Source: Cupriavidus pinatubonensis (GTDB lineage Bacteria; Pseudomonadota; Gammaproteobacteria; Burkholderiales; Burkholderiaceae). From it: a stretch of DNA of 64,000 nt. Made by a program: the position numbers and the translations under genes. The DNA lies in assembly GCF_019602855.1 (NCBI RefSeq), contig NZ_CP080769.1, positions 248,001 through 312,000 of the forward strand, written 5' to 3'. Of this stretch, positions 27,935 through 36,938 are shown one piece after another; position 1 is the first letter of the stretch, and the number at the start of each line of letters is the position of its first letter. The notes below the pieces were generated by a model. That model saw only the letters and a list, made by a program, of their open reading frames with translations. It had not been told where the DNA came from and made no database searches.

Positions 27935-28138
27935 ATGGCCTACTTGCTTGCGTTCGTCGTCTTCGAGGCGGCATGGTTCGTCCCCTTCCACATGGTGTTC
28001 AGGGCGACACGTCTCAGTTCCGCCTATGCCTATATCTCGCTGGTTCCCATCCTTGGGCCGTTGGTCTGTGCCTGGGTCCTGGCGCTCAGACCTTGGCCCT
28101 TGAAAGGCAAGCTCGTGCGCGTACCCCTGAAAAGCTAA
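27935..28138 (+). CDS. Small two-helix membrane protein of unknown function
   Basis: A 67-residue frame from ATG 27935. Two hydrophobic helices, LLAFVVFEAAWFVPFHMVF and YISLVPILGPLVCAWVLAL, are joined by a short polar turn and followed by a basic tail (KGKLVRVPLKS). The helix-turn-helix topology and positive-inside tail look like a real small inner-membrane protein, but I do not recognise a family. There is no clear ribosome site. It lies between bcsC and the terminator before galU, so it may be cotranscribed with the bcs genes. Confidence 0.45.
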   Translation: MAYLLAFVVFEAAWFVPFHMVFRATRLSSAYAYISLVPILGPLVCAWVLALRPWPLKGKLVRVPLKS

Positions 28139-28184
28139 GCCATTCAATGAAACTCTCTCGCGTCAATCCCTGGCATGACGGTTG

Positions 28185-28231
28185 CCCATTAGCGCCGACA
28201 TACTACGGCGCTGATGGGAGGGCATTTTTTT
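28185..28231 (+). terminator. Rho-independent terminator upstream of galU
   Basis: CCCATTAGCGCC (28185-28196) pairs with GGCGCTGATGGG (28207-28218) along 12 positions with one wobble pair, and seven T stand at 28225-28231. It probably ends the bcs transcript or the small membrane-protein transcript, leaving galU with its own start between it and 28298, or it acts as a galU leader attenuator. Confidence 0.75.
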
Positions 28232-28297
28232 ACCTCAAACGCGAGCCCCGCTAGTCTCCGGCAAGGGCTACGCCAAATCCGAAGGAAATCACTTCAC

Positions 28298-29194
28298 GTG
28301 GAAAATCGCGTCACAAAGGCCGTCTTCCCGGTCGCGGGCCTGGGCACCCGCTTCCTGCCGGCCACCAAGGCCAGCCCCAAGGAAATGCTGCCAGTGGTCG
28401 ACAAGCCTCTCATCCAGTACGCCGTGGAAGAAGCGATGGCCGCCGGCATCACCGAAATGATCTTCGTCACAGGCCGTTCCAAGCGCGCGATCGAAGACCA
28501 CTTCGACAAGGCCTTCGAACTGGAGGTGGAGCTCGAAGCCAAGAACAAGCGGGCCCTGCTGGACGCGGTGCGTTCGATTAAGCCCGCCAACGTCGATTGT
28601 TACTACGTGCGTCAGCCGGAAGCGCTCGGCCTGGGCCATGCCGTGCTGTGCGCCGCCAAGCTGGTGGGCGAAAGCCCGTTCGCGGTGATGCTGGCCGATG
28701 ACCTGATCGACGGCAATCCGCCAGTGATGAAGCAGATGGTGGATCTCTACAACCACTACAACTGCTCCGTGCTAGGCGTCGAGGAAATCTTGCCCGAGCA
28801 AAGCCGCTCTTACGGCGTGGTCGACGGCCGCGAGTGGGATGAAGGCGTGATCAAGGTATCGGGCATCGTCGAGAAGCCGGCGCCGAACGAGGCCCCGTCC
28901 AACCTGGGCGTGGTCGGCCGCTACATTCTGAGCCCACGCATCTTCGACCATCTGCGCCAGCTGAAGCCGGGCGCTGGCGGCGAGTTCCAGCTCACCGATG
29001 CAATCCAGTCCCTGCTCGGGCAGGAACAGGTGCTGGCCTACCGCTACCAGGGCACACGCTATGACTGCGGTAGCAAGCTGGGCTACCTGAAGGCCACGGT
29101 CGAGTATGCGATGAAGCACCCCGAAGTCGGCACGCATTTTGGAAGCTACCTCGAGCAGCGAAGCTCCTTCCCCGTAGAGAAAAGCGCAGCCTAA
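28298..29194 (+). CDS. galU: UTP--glucose-1-phosphate uridylyltransferase
   Basis: The GTG at 28298 gives 298 residues, beginning [25 protein letters not shown] lies ten bases upstream. The nucleotidyltransferase loop [19 protein letters not shown] (about 13-31) and [13 protein letters not shown] are typical of bacterial GalU. It makes UDP-glucose from UTP and glucose-1-P, the direct substrate of BcsA and a general sugar-nucleotide precursor. It stands close to pgi, so the pair ties central hexose phosphate to polysaccharide synthesis. Confidence 0.95.
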   Translation: MENRVTKAVFPVAGLGTRFLPATKASPKEMLPVVDKPLIQYAVEEAMAAGITEMIFVTGRSKRAIEDHFDKAFELEVELEAKNKRALLDAVRSIKPANVDCYYVRQPEALGLGHAVLCAAKLVGESPFAVMLADDLIDGNPPVMKQMVDLYNHYNCSVLGVEEILPEQSRSYGVVDGREWDEGVIKVSGIVEKPAPNEAPSNLGVVGRYILSPRIFDHLRQLKPGAGGEFQLTDAIQSLLGQEQVLAYRYQGTRYDCGSKLGYLKATVEYAMKHPEVGTHFGSYLEQRSSFPVEKSAA

Positions 29195-29254
29195 CGGGCG
29201 GCCGGCAAATTCTCGATCCCCGCGTTTGCCGATTACAGCATTGGAGCAGTCCCG

Positions 29255-30886
29255 ATGTCGACGTCCCTTCCCGCCTGGCGGGTCCTGTGCGCGCATGCCG
29301 CCAGGATTCGCCACATTCATATGCGCGACTGGTTCGCGGGCCCGAGCGGCCAGGCACGCTCTGAGCGTCTGACGGTTGAAGCTTGCGGCCTGACCCTTGA
29401 CTACGCCAAGAACCGTGTCACCGAGGACACGTTGACCCTGCTGCTCGCACTCGCCCGCCAGGCGCGCGTATGCGAGCGGCGCGATGCCATGTTTGCTGGC
29501 GAACCGGTCAATACTACCGAGCGCCGCGCAGCGCTCCACATGGCACTGAGAGCCCACCTCGGCGACGGGTATCGTGCGCTGGGCGTGCCGGTGGAGGCAG
29601 ATGTATCGGCCGTGCTGGTGCAGATGGAGCGGTTCGCGCATGAAGTGCGCAGCGGCGACTGGACCGGCTTTGATGGTCGTGCCATCACGGATGTGATCAA
29701 TATCGGCATCGGCGGCTCCGACCTCGGGCCACGCATGGTGTGCCGCGCCCTCGTACAAGAGATGGAACCAGGCCCCCGCCTGCATTTCGTCGCCAACGTG
29801 GACGGCTATGACCTGGCCCGCACGCTGGCTCGCCTCGATGCCGCCACCACGTTGGTCATCGTCTGCTCCAAGACCTTCACCACGCTGGAGACAATGGCCA
29901 ACGCCCGCACCGCGCGCGACTGGTTCCTGCGGCATGGCGCCACGCATTCAGACTTGGCCCGCCACTTTGTGGCCGTGTCCACCAACCGGGATGCCGTGGC
30001 GGCGTTCGGAATCGACACCGCCAACATGTTTCCGTTCTGGGACTGGGTGGGTGGGCGCTTCTCGCTCTGGTCCGCGGTCGGCCTGTCGATTGCCGTGGCA
30101 ATCGGGTTTGACCGATTCCGACAGCTGCTGGATGGCGCACGCGCCATGGACCGGCATTTCACCAGCGCACCGCCCGAACAGAACATGCCGATGATCCTGG
30201 GTCTGCTGGATGTCTGGTACCGAAGCTTCCTTGGAACCGGCAGTCGTTGCGTCGCGCCGTATTGCGAGCCGCTGGAACTGCTGCCGGCCTTCCTGCAGCA
30301 GCTTGAGATGGAAAGCAATGGGAAGTCGGTACAGCACAACGGCGCGGCGCTGGAGGCCGGCTCGGCAGCGGTTGTTTGGGGCACCACTGGTACCAACGGC
30401 CAACATGCCTATTTCCAGATGGTTCATCAGGGCTCTCAACTGGTGCCCGTGGATTTTATTGCGTGCCTGCAACCGCATAGCTCACTCCCCGGCCACCATA
30501 CCAAGCTGCTTGCAAATTGCTTTGCTCAGGGCGAAGCACTGCTGCGCGGGCGCACCGCCGCCGAAATACGTGCCGAGGGCCAGGCTGACGAGGCATTGGT
30601 GCCGCATTTGGTGTTTGAAGGGAACCGTCCCAGCAACACGCTGCTGCTGCAGCGGCTGGATGCGTTCCACCTTGGTGCCTTGCTTGCGATGTCGGAACAT
30701 CGCACCTTTGTGCAAGGCGCCCTCTGGAACATCAATCCCTTCGATCAATGGGGGGTGGAACTCGGCAAGATGCTGGCCCGTCCGATCGAGCGCGAACTGG
30801 AAGGCGCACCGGCGCAGCCGCATGACGCTTCCACAGCAGCCCTGATCCGCCGCGCGTGCCTCGCGAGCTCCTTGGAGGAAAATTGA
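29255..30886 (+). CDS. pgi: Glucose-6-phosphate isomerase
   Basis: A 543-residue protein with PGI family blocks: INIGIGGSDLGPRM, the phosphate-binding VCSKTFTTLET, the catalytic MESNGKSV (Glu and neighbouring residues) and GQHAYFQMVHQGSQLVP with the ring-opening His. It interconverts glucose-6-P and fructose-6-P in the cytosol, linking the GDP-mannose branch (from fructose-6-P) and the UDP-glucose branch (from glucose-6-P) encoded nearby. GGAG precedes the ATG at 29255. Length is normal. Confidence 0.95.
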   Translation: MSTSLPAWRVLCAHAARIRHIHMRDWFAGPSGQARSERLTVEACGLTLDYAKNRVTEDTLTLLLALARQARVCERRDAMFAGEPVNTTERRAALHMALRAHLGDGYRALGVPVEADVSAVLVQMERFAHEVRSGDWTGFDGRAITDVINIGIGGSDLGPRMVCRALVQEMEPGPRLHFVANVDGYDLARTLARLDAATTLVIVCSKTFTTLETMANARTARDWFLRHGATHSDLARHFVAVSTNRDAVAAFGIDTANMFPFWDWVGGRFSLWSAVGLSIAVAIGFDRFRQLLDGARAMDRHFTSAPPEQNMPMILGLLDVWYRSFLGTGSRCVAPYCEPLELLPAFLQQLEMESNGKSVQHNGAALEAGSAAVVWGTTGTNGQHAYFQMVHQGSQLVPVDFIACLQPHSSLPGHHTKLLANCFAQGEALLRGRTAAEIRAEGQADEALVPHLVFEGNRPSNTLLLQRLDAFHLGALLAMSEHRTFVQGALWNINPFDQWGVELGKMLARPIERELEGAPAQPHDASTAALIRRACLASSLEEN

Positions 30887-31585
30887 CTATGCCTGGATTT
30901 AGCAATGCTCAAGCTGCTGTGCAACCGTGCTGACCGCAATGACAGTGGCGAGAACCGATGGGACCGACACCAATGGCGTCTCAGGCGTCGACAACGCGAA
31001 CAGCGGCGGTCCTCCTCCTTGAATATGAACGGCAGAGAATCGATCTCGCTGGGCTCCTACTGCCTACCATAGCGGGTCGCGAAGGGATGATCGAACCCTG
31101 CTGACGTCGGGGCGCCTAATGAAAAAGCACATGCGTCTCGCCCTTACCGTCCGACGACGGTATGACTCACCGACCGTCGCGCCGCAACGGGAAGGCGCTT
31201 GATCAACCGCCACCGCCGAGTAAGACGTGTTCAGCATCAGAGGCCATCTTCGACTTGACGATTGTGGTGGAACGCTGGATCTTGAGTCATGCGAAATTCT
31301 CCGGAGGCAGCTAGGCGGATGGCCGATCGTAGTGCACTGAAGCCATGAGAAGCCAATCCGGCATGCCGGTGGGGGCTGCGGCAGGCAATCGGCGCTGGCC
31401 TTGCCAGTGAACCTGGCATTGCTGCTGTGGTCGCAAATGACCGGGGCGAGGGCGAAGCGGCGTGCGTGAATGGGTGGCGCTACTCGCACCAGGCGGCAGT
31501 CGCGTCAGAACTGTTCCCACCCGTCCGTAGCTATCGCACCACTAAGCGGAACGGCGTTCATCTCCATGGTTGCGCCGGCAGCGGT
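30887..31585. other. 700-base stretch without a recognisable gene
   Basis: Several overlapping frames exist on both strands (for example minus 31064-31489) but their products are Arg/Ser/Pro-rich, share no motif I recognise and lack ribosome sites. No terminator with a T-run was found after pgi. It may be degraded coding DNA. Confidence 0.4.
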
Positions 31586-33235
31586 TTATCGAGCTTTTGC
31601 CCCAGGCACGTTAGCTTCTCGAGTCGTTGTCGCTGCATTCATAACTGCGGGCGCTCGAGTCTTGGTGATCGGCGCTCGAGACGCCTTACCCAGTTTGAAC
31701 ACGCTTACCGCTCGCGCGAGACCCCCTGCTTGTTCTTGCATCGACTGCGCTGCTGCCGAAGCCTCCTCAACTAGGGCGGCGTTCTGCTGCGTCACCTCGT
31801 CGATTTGCGTGATCGCTTGAGTCACTTGTGAGATTCCTGAACTTTGCTCGTGAGTAGCGGCCGTGATTTCGCCCATGATGTCAGTCACGCGCTTCGTGCT
31901 TTCCACTATCTCGGCCATGGTGCTACCAGCCTGGTGGACCAAACTGCTGCCCTGGCTAACCGTTTCTACTGAGTGGTCAATCAGCGACTTAATCTCCTTA
32001 GCCGCTGCCGCGGATCGTTGGGCCAGTATGCGCACCTCGCCGGCCACGACAGCAAATCCCCGACCCTGCTCTCCGGCGCGCGCTGCCTCCACCGCGGCAT
32101 TTAGCGCCAATATATTGGTTTGAAATGCAATGCTCTCGATCACACCGATGATATCTTCGATCTTCCTGGAAGATTCGTTGATCGATCCCATCGTCTGCAC
32201 CACTTGCGATACCACTTCGCCACCTTTCGCCGCGAATTCGGAAGCCGACACCGCCAGCTGACTAGCCTGGAGCGCGTTGTCCGCGTTCTGCCGGACAGTG
32301 GAGGTCAGTTCCTCCATCGAGGCGGCTGTTTCCTCCAATGAGCTGGCTTGCTGCTCCGTGCGCGACGAAAGGTCGAGGTTGCCTTGGGCAATCTGCATCG
32401 ACGCGGACAGCACCGCTTCTGCTCCCCCGCGAACATCCGCGACAATGCCTTCCAGGTTGACCTGCATGGTTTGCATGGCCTTTAGAAGGTGGCCGAGCTC
32501 GTCGCGCGACTCCACCCGAATTGACGAAGCCAGGTCGCCTGCGGCAACACTCTGGGCGACCTCGACAGCATGGTAGAGCGGCCGAGTTATCGACTTGGTC
32601 ATCCAGCGAGCAAAAAGCAGCCCAACAACGAGGGCACCCAATCCACAACAGAGAATGGAACGGGAGGCCGTTTGAATGCCGCCTTCGACTTCCGCGCCGC
32701 GCTCACGCGCCAGCTTCGTTTGGAGCTCTGCGAGGGTCTCGACATGGCTTTGTAAGCTATCGAGCATCGGCAGCGTCTCAGATTTCAGTACCCTGAGCGC
32801 TTCATCACGCTGATTTTCCGCTAACAGCCTGTCGACCTGCGAGAACGATTTCACATAGGCGATGCGAGCATCTTTCACCTTGGCTAGCGAGGCCTTACCT
32901 TCCGGGAGCACCACCAGTTCGTCTAGGGATTTCAGGGCGCCAGAAATAGCCCTCTTGTTGTCTTCGATCTCGTTACGGATATGAGTGACTTCCTTGTCAT
33001 CCGTAGCAAAGAAGAGTTCCATGGTTCGCCGCGCATTGGCCGCAACCCTGGCGTTTATCGTGGCGGCCGCATCGGCCTTTACCCATTCATTCTGAAGAAG
33101 ATTGTTGAGTGCTTCGCTAACGCGGTTGAAGTTGTTGGTCGCCAGACCGACGATTACAAGCATCAGCAGCACGACGCTGACAAAGCCAAGTGTGAGGCGG
33201 GGCCCGATCTTGATGTTTTTGAGGAGAGATGTCAT
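31586..33235 (-). CDS. Methyl-accepting chemotaxis protein (Tar/Tsr-like)
   Basis: The ATG at 33235 gives 549 residues. TM1 spans about 12-32, then a periplasmic helical-bundle ligand domain (to about 188), TM2 about 190-212 and a HAMP domain. The cytoplasmic signalling rod carries the conserved hairpin tip [20 protein letters not shown] with [14 protein letters not shown]. It should signal through CheA/CheW. The ligand is unknown, and no che genes are nearby. Upstream in-frame ATGs would add an N-terminal tail without membrane character. A Lys/Ala-rich tail ends the protein and no clear CheR-binding pentapeptide is seen. Confidence 0.92.
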   Translation of the reverse strand: MTSLLKNIKIGPRLTLGFVSVVLLMLVIVGLATNNFNRVSEALNNLLQNEWVKADAAATINARVAANARRTMELFFATDDKEVTHIRNEIEDNKRAISGALKSLDELVVLPEGKASLAKVKDARIAYVKSFSQVDRLLAENQRDEALRVLKSETLPMLDSLQSHVETLAELQTKLARERGAEVEGGIQTASRSILCCGLGALVVGLLFARWMTKSITRPLYHAVEVAQSVAAGDLASSIRVESRDELGHLLKAMQTMQVNLEGIVADVRGGAEAVLSASMQIAQGNLDLSSRTEQQASSLEETAASMEELTSTVRQNADNALQASQLAVSASEFAAKGGEVVSQVVQTMGSINESSRKIEDIIGVIESIAFQTNILALNAAVEAARAGEQGRGFAVVAGEVRILAQRSAAAAKEIKSLIDHSVETVSQGSSLVHQAGSTMAEIVESTKRVTDIMGEITAATHEQSSGISQVTQAITQIDEVTQQNAALVEEASAAAQSMQEQAGGLARAVSVFKLGKASRAPITKTRAPAVMNAATTTREANVPGAKAR

Positions 33236-33590
33236 GCCTTGCCTGTGGAATAAATACTGAGTGAAGACTCCTTTTGACCCGTCGACATTGGCCATGAGAG
33301 TACCGTGTGGGCGCACAGTCCGGAAACTGAACCGGAAGCTCTTCCGGGCGGACTGATTTGTTATCGCCACCAATCGATTGACGGCTCACCAACGCGAATC
33401 TTGACATCAGAATGGGAATAGCCGAATCAGGCGTGGAGCACGCGCCGGGACGATACATCGGAATCTGCATCTCCTTTTTCGTCCAAAACCTATATCCCTC
33501 CGATCGATCTGTCGGGATAGCAACGATACGTTTGATGAAGTCGGCGCCACCCCAAGTCTCTTCCACTGGAAGCGGGATCCCTTTCCGCTC

Positions 33591-35324
33591 TCAATGGCCA
33601 GTGAGCCGCAGGCCAAGCAGCAACATTACGCAGAGTGCGAGCAACGCCGTGACTGACTGCCAGAAGACAACCGGGTTGCGCTCCAGGAGCGCGGTCCGAC
33701 GGTGATTCTCATATTGACCCCCCGGGGTGCGCAGGTCCTGGATGAACTCGGAGACCGCCTCCTGCCGCTTCCTCGCGCAGGGGTGCAACGCCCTGCGCAA
33801 CACCGCGTCGATCCAAGGGGGCAGTTCAGGCCGCCGCTCGCGCGCTGCGACATATCGCAGGCGTCGTAGATCACTCTCGGTGCGTAGGCGTGTCACCTGC
33901 AGACCATAGGGCAAATGCCCGGTTAGCATCTGATAGGTGATTACGGCCAGCGAGAATAGATCCGACGCGGTGCAGCCGCGGTGCCCCAGAAAGTACTCCG
34001 GGGCGGTATATTGCAAGGAACCCACCAACGCTTGCGCGTGTCGGCTGCTTGTGCCTTCGGCCAGGCCGGCCACATGCACTGCCGCGAAGTCGATGATTTT
34101 CACGGTCCCGGTGCGGTCTATCATCACGTTCTCAGGCCGCAAGTCTCGGTGCAGCATTTCACGACGATGAAAGGCTTGCAGCCCTTTGGCGACCTGTTCG
34201 ATGATCTGACGTACCGTGTCGAGGTCGGGAGTGGGATGGTCTATCATCCATTGCCGCAGCGTATGACCGTCAACATATTCCATGGCTACGTGCAAATACT
34301 GTCGTGGACGATCGATTGCATGGGGCTTGAGCACATGCGCGTTATCGATCCTGCGGGCTACCCATTCCTCCATTAGAAAGCCGTCAAGATAGTCCGGATC
34401 ATCGCGCAGATCGATGGAAGGCGTTTTCAGCGCGACATGTCGGCCATTGTGCTGATCCACTGCCAAGTACACATGGCTGCGTGAACTCGCATGGAGTTCG
34501 CGCACGATGTGATAGCCATCAAAGTGCATGCGCGGTTGCAGCAGCGGGGGCAGTGTCAGGTGCCCGCGTTGACGATGAATGTCGCGGGCATCGATATCCG
34601 GCAAATCATCCACGCGAACCAACTGGACAGTAACATTATCGTTGCTGCCTCGCGCCAACGCAGTGGCCACCAGCACCCCCGAGGCGGCATCAAGGTCATC
34701 GGGGTGTGCGTCCAAGGCCTGGCGCACGGTTGCGCCATCAAGATGCTCATAGGCGCCATCTGAGGCAAGGAGATAAACCTCGCCAACTTCAGCGCGCCAA
34801 CAGCGATAGTCAATCTCAACAGTGGGGCCCACGCCTAGCGCACGCCCCAGGTAAGACTCGACTGAGGACACACGGATACGATGGTCTTCCGTGAGTTGTT
34901 CCCACGCTTGTGAATGCAGCCGGTAGATGCGCGAGTCGCCGATATGAAATAGGTGTACCTCGCGCCCCTTGAAGATGAGGGCACTGAAGGTGCAGACGTA
35001 GCCGCGGTCCCGGTCGAAACGCGCATCGCTGCGCTGGGTCTGCGCGTGCAGCCACGAATTGATTGCCGCCAGCACACATTGTGCCGCGCGGCGCACAGTC
35101 CACGACTCCGCAGTGCAATAATAGTCGTCGAGGAAGGTGCGGACAGCCGCAGCGCTGGCCACGTGGCTGACCGCGCTGCTGCCGATGCCATCGGCCAGCG
35201 CGACGGCGATGCCCTTGGTGCCAAGTCGCGGTGCGTTAGGGAGCATCGCGCCATGGAAGTCCTGGTTGATGCGCTTGCGCCCCGCTTCCGAATGCTGGCC
35301 GATCGAAAGGCGCAAGGCCCTCAT
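33591..35324 (-). CDS. Bifunctional PP2C-type phosphatase / Ser-Thr protein kinase, membrane anchored
   Basis: The 577-residue product starts at ATG 35324, one base after the transporter stop (TGATATGA). The PP2C domain (about 1-240) has NQDFHG, ALADGIG, HIGDSRIYR, ASDGAYEHL and GSNDNVTV. The Hanks-type kinase domain (about 260-540) has VALKT, LHRDLRPENVM near 388, and IIDFA near 409 where DFG is usual, then APEY. A C-terminal hydrophobic helix (about 553-573) anchors it. Proteins of this build lie beside nitrate/nitrite transporter genes in pseudomonads and relatives. It probably modulates nitrogen-oxyanion uptake or assimilation, but its target is not known. The DFG-to-DFA change leaves Mg-binding Asp in place. 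Confidence 0.9.
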   Translation of the reverse strand: MRALRLSIGQHSEAGRKRINQDFHGAMLPNAPRLGTKGIAVALADGIGSSAVSHVASAAAVRTFLDDYYCTAESWTVRRAAQCVLAAINSWLHAQTQRSDARFDRDRGYVCTFSALIFKGREVHLFHIGDSRIYRLHSQAWEQLTEDHRIRVSSVESYLGRALGVGPTVEIDYRCWRAEVGEVYLLASDGAYEHLDGATVRQALDAHPDDLDAASGVLVATALARGSNDNVTVQLVRVDDLPDIDARDIHRQRGHLTLPPLLQPRMHFDGYHIVRELHASSRSHVYLAVDQHNGRHVALKTPSIDLRDDPDYLDGFLMEEWVARRIDNAHVLKPHAIDRPRQYLHVAMEYVDGHTLRQWMIDHPTPDLDTVRQIIEQVAKGLQAFHRREMLHRDLRPENVMIDRTGTVKIIDFAAVHVAGLAEGTSSRHAQALVGSLQYTAPEYFLGHRGCTASDLFSLAVITYQMLTGHLPYGLQVTRLRTESDLRRLRYVAARERRPELPPWIDAVLRRALHPCARKRQEAVSEFIQDLRTPGGQYENHRRTALLERNPVVFWQSVTALLALCVMLLLGLRLTGH

Positions 35325-35325
35325 A

Positions 35326-36138
35326 TCAAGCCAGGACGCGCTTGGGCGCAGTCTTGTAGTGAGTCGAGTACAGCGTTGCACCGACGAACGTCAAGCCACC
35401 TACGACGTTGCCCAGCACCGTCGGAAGTTCATTCCAAAGCAGGTAGTCCATCAGCGTAAACTTGCCGCCGAGCATCAGGCCCGAGGGAAAGAGGAACATA
35501 TTTACGACAGAGTGTTCGAACCCCATATAAAAGAAAACTAGTATGGGCATCCACATGGCAATGACCTTGCCGGAAACTGAAGTTGACATCATCGCCGCGA
35601 CGACTCCTGTGGAGACCATCCAGTTACACATGACGGCGCGGATGAAGAGCGTAATCATGCCTGCGGCGCCGTGGGCAGCGTAGCCAACCGTGCGGCTTTC
35701 GCCGATACCTCCGATTTTCTGGCCGATCAGGTTCGGGGCCTCGCTAAAGCCGAACGTGAAGATGATGGCCATGAACAGCGCCACAGTGAGTGCGCCCGCG
35801 AAATTGCCGCAGAACACCAGTGCCCAGTTGCGCATCACGCCACCCCACGTGGCGCCTGGCCGCTTGTCGAGTACAGCGAGCGGAGCCAGCGTAAAGACAC
35901 CGGTCAACAGGTCGAAGCCCAGCAGATAGAGCATGCAGAACCCGACCGGGAACAACAATGAACCGATCAGAGGGTTGCCGGTATTGACGTTGACACTGAC
36001 TGCGAACGCGGCGGACAACGCCAGGATTGCGCCAGCCATATAGGCTCGGATAAGGGTATCCCGGGTGGACATCAGGAGCTTGGATTCGCCGGCATCGACC
36101 ATCTTGGCGACAAACTCAGCAGGGGCTAGATAAGCCAT
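35326..36138 (-). CDS. Formate/nitrite transporter (FNT) family protein, probably nitrite channel
   Basis: A 270-residue protein with six membrane segments. The FNT filter segment MGFEHSVVNMFLFPSG near residue 200 contains the central His. FNT pentamers pass formate, nitrite or hydrosulfide anions. Nitrite or nitrate-linked use is favoured because it forms a two-gene operon with the phosphatase/kinase fusion and because the leader at 36176-36295 resembles nitrate-responsive ANTAR leaders. The start ATG has GAAGGA upstream. Substrate is inferred, not shown. Confidence 0.88.
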   Translation of the reverse strand: MAYLAPAEFVAKMVDAGESKLLMSTRDTLIRAYMAGAILALSAAFAVSVNVNTGNPLIGSLLFPVGFCMLYLLGFDLLTGVFTLAPLAVLDKRPGATWGGVMRNWALVFCGNFAGALTVALFMAIIFTFGFSEAPNLIGQKIGGIGESRTVGYAAHGAAGMITLFIRAVMCNWMVSTGVVAAMMSTSVSGKVIAMWMPILVFFYMGFEHSVVNMFLFPSGLMLGGKFTLMDYLLWNELPTVLGNVVGGLTFVGATLYSTHYKTAPKRVLA

Positions 36139-36175
36139 CGGGCATTCCTTCGAACGTTAGGGGCAGAACAAAAAG

Positions 36176-36231
36176 AAAAAAGGCGTCCGCATCCGGGCAT
36201 CAGCCGTATGCTGTTGCCCGGGCGGGACGCC
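36176..36231 (-). terminator. Leader terminator upstream of the FNT gene
   Basis: On the minus strand GGCGTCC (36231-36225) pairs with GGACGCC (36188-36182), and inside it CCGGGCA pairs with TGCCCGG (36215-36221 with 36193-36199). T6-C-T4 follows at once. It lies about 40 bases before the FNT start, so it must be bypassed for expression. Confidence 0.85.
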
Positions 36232-36295
36232 GTTGTCCACAATTTCGGTCCCCGCGTTGCCGATGATCAGGGACAGTAGAGGCCGCCGTTGGCCT
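36225..36295 (-). promoter_or_regulatory. Putative ANTAR-type tandem-hairpin antiterminator
   Basis: On the minus strand the first hairpin is AGGCC-AACGGC-GGCCT (36295-36280) and the second GGAC-AACGGC-GTCC (36238-36225), separated by 41 nt. Both loops are the same hexanucleotide with A at position 1 and G at position 4, the known recognition rule for ANTAR antiterminators such as NasR, NasT and EutV. The 3' arm of hairpin two is part of the terminator 5' arm, so binding of hairpin two would block the terminator. The cognate ANTAR protein is not in the window. Confidence 0.7.
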
Positions 36296-36938
36296 GCTGA
36301 TCTTGGGTTATGCATCTTCCGTGCCCGAGCGCGTAGAAGGTGTTTGTCCGTTTCCCGGGCATTTATGCCGAAGATTGGCACGGAGCTGGTGCAAGTCCGT
36401 TAGCTGGGCTCTACCCTGGTGCGGGCGCCGTGTGTCTCATGCCACGGCGATGCGCAGACAGCCTGAAAAGGACCGCAGCGGTTGCTGCCTTGATCTTTGG
36501 CACTGCAGCAATACCGGTCCGACCTATAGTGAAACTCCGGTATTGCTTCGTACACGCGCATAAGTACGCGCTCGCAGATGGGATCCACATCATCGTCTGC
36601 CTCAAGCCCTCATCGAAGCAGGCTGGCCGGTGAGTTACCACGTGCCAGGCACCGTGACCGCCGGTTGGCCCGGTGTACTATTTTGTGGAGGTCCCATGCT
36701 GGCGCCAAGCCGCCGAGGGGTCTCCCTTGGCCTGGCCTTAACCCCTCGTCTTGTGCGAGGGGTTTTTTCGTTTTATGGCTGGGTCAGAACAGTGGGCGCC
36801 TTGGGCTTCGCGTCTGTGCCAACCGAACTGCCCCCTAGCTACGTCATCGGTCCTCTGGCCAGTTTGAGTCAGTCATGGACCTCTCGTCGGAAGACTGGTT
36901 GGCACGCTTAACTGGCGCCCTCGCGGTATCTAAACAAA
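36296..36938. other. Non-coding stretch rich in inverted repeats
   Basis: No convincing gene. GCAATACCGG (36508-36517) and CCGGTATTGC (36537-36546) form a perfect 10-bp inverted repeat, while the left arm can also pair with GGACCG...GGTTGCTGC at about 36470-36488, giving mutually exclusive folds. A strong plus-strand terminator follows at 36740-36768. Confidence 0.45.
36740..36768 (+). terminator. Strong Rho-independent terminator without an obvious gene
   Basis: AACCCCTCG (36740-36748) and CGAGGGGTT (36756-36764) form a 9-bp stem with a 7-base loop and a run of six T. About 55 bases upstream are a possible -10 TACTAT (36676-36681), a -35 GTGACC (36654-36659) with 16-base spacing, and GGAGG followed by ATG at 36696. 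No complete gene lies before it. Confidence 0.75.

Noticed and set aside
31064-31489. Minus-strand frame of 141 codons after pgi
   Set aside because: No ribosome site, no recognisable fold and an Arg/Ser-rich composition.
36340-36480. Possible cobalamin riboswitch (GGTGCAAGTCC followed by GCTG)
   Set aside because: Only one conserved box is similar; the GGGAA and CCGCxACTGT boxes and the expected stem order are missing, and no B12-related gene follows.
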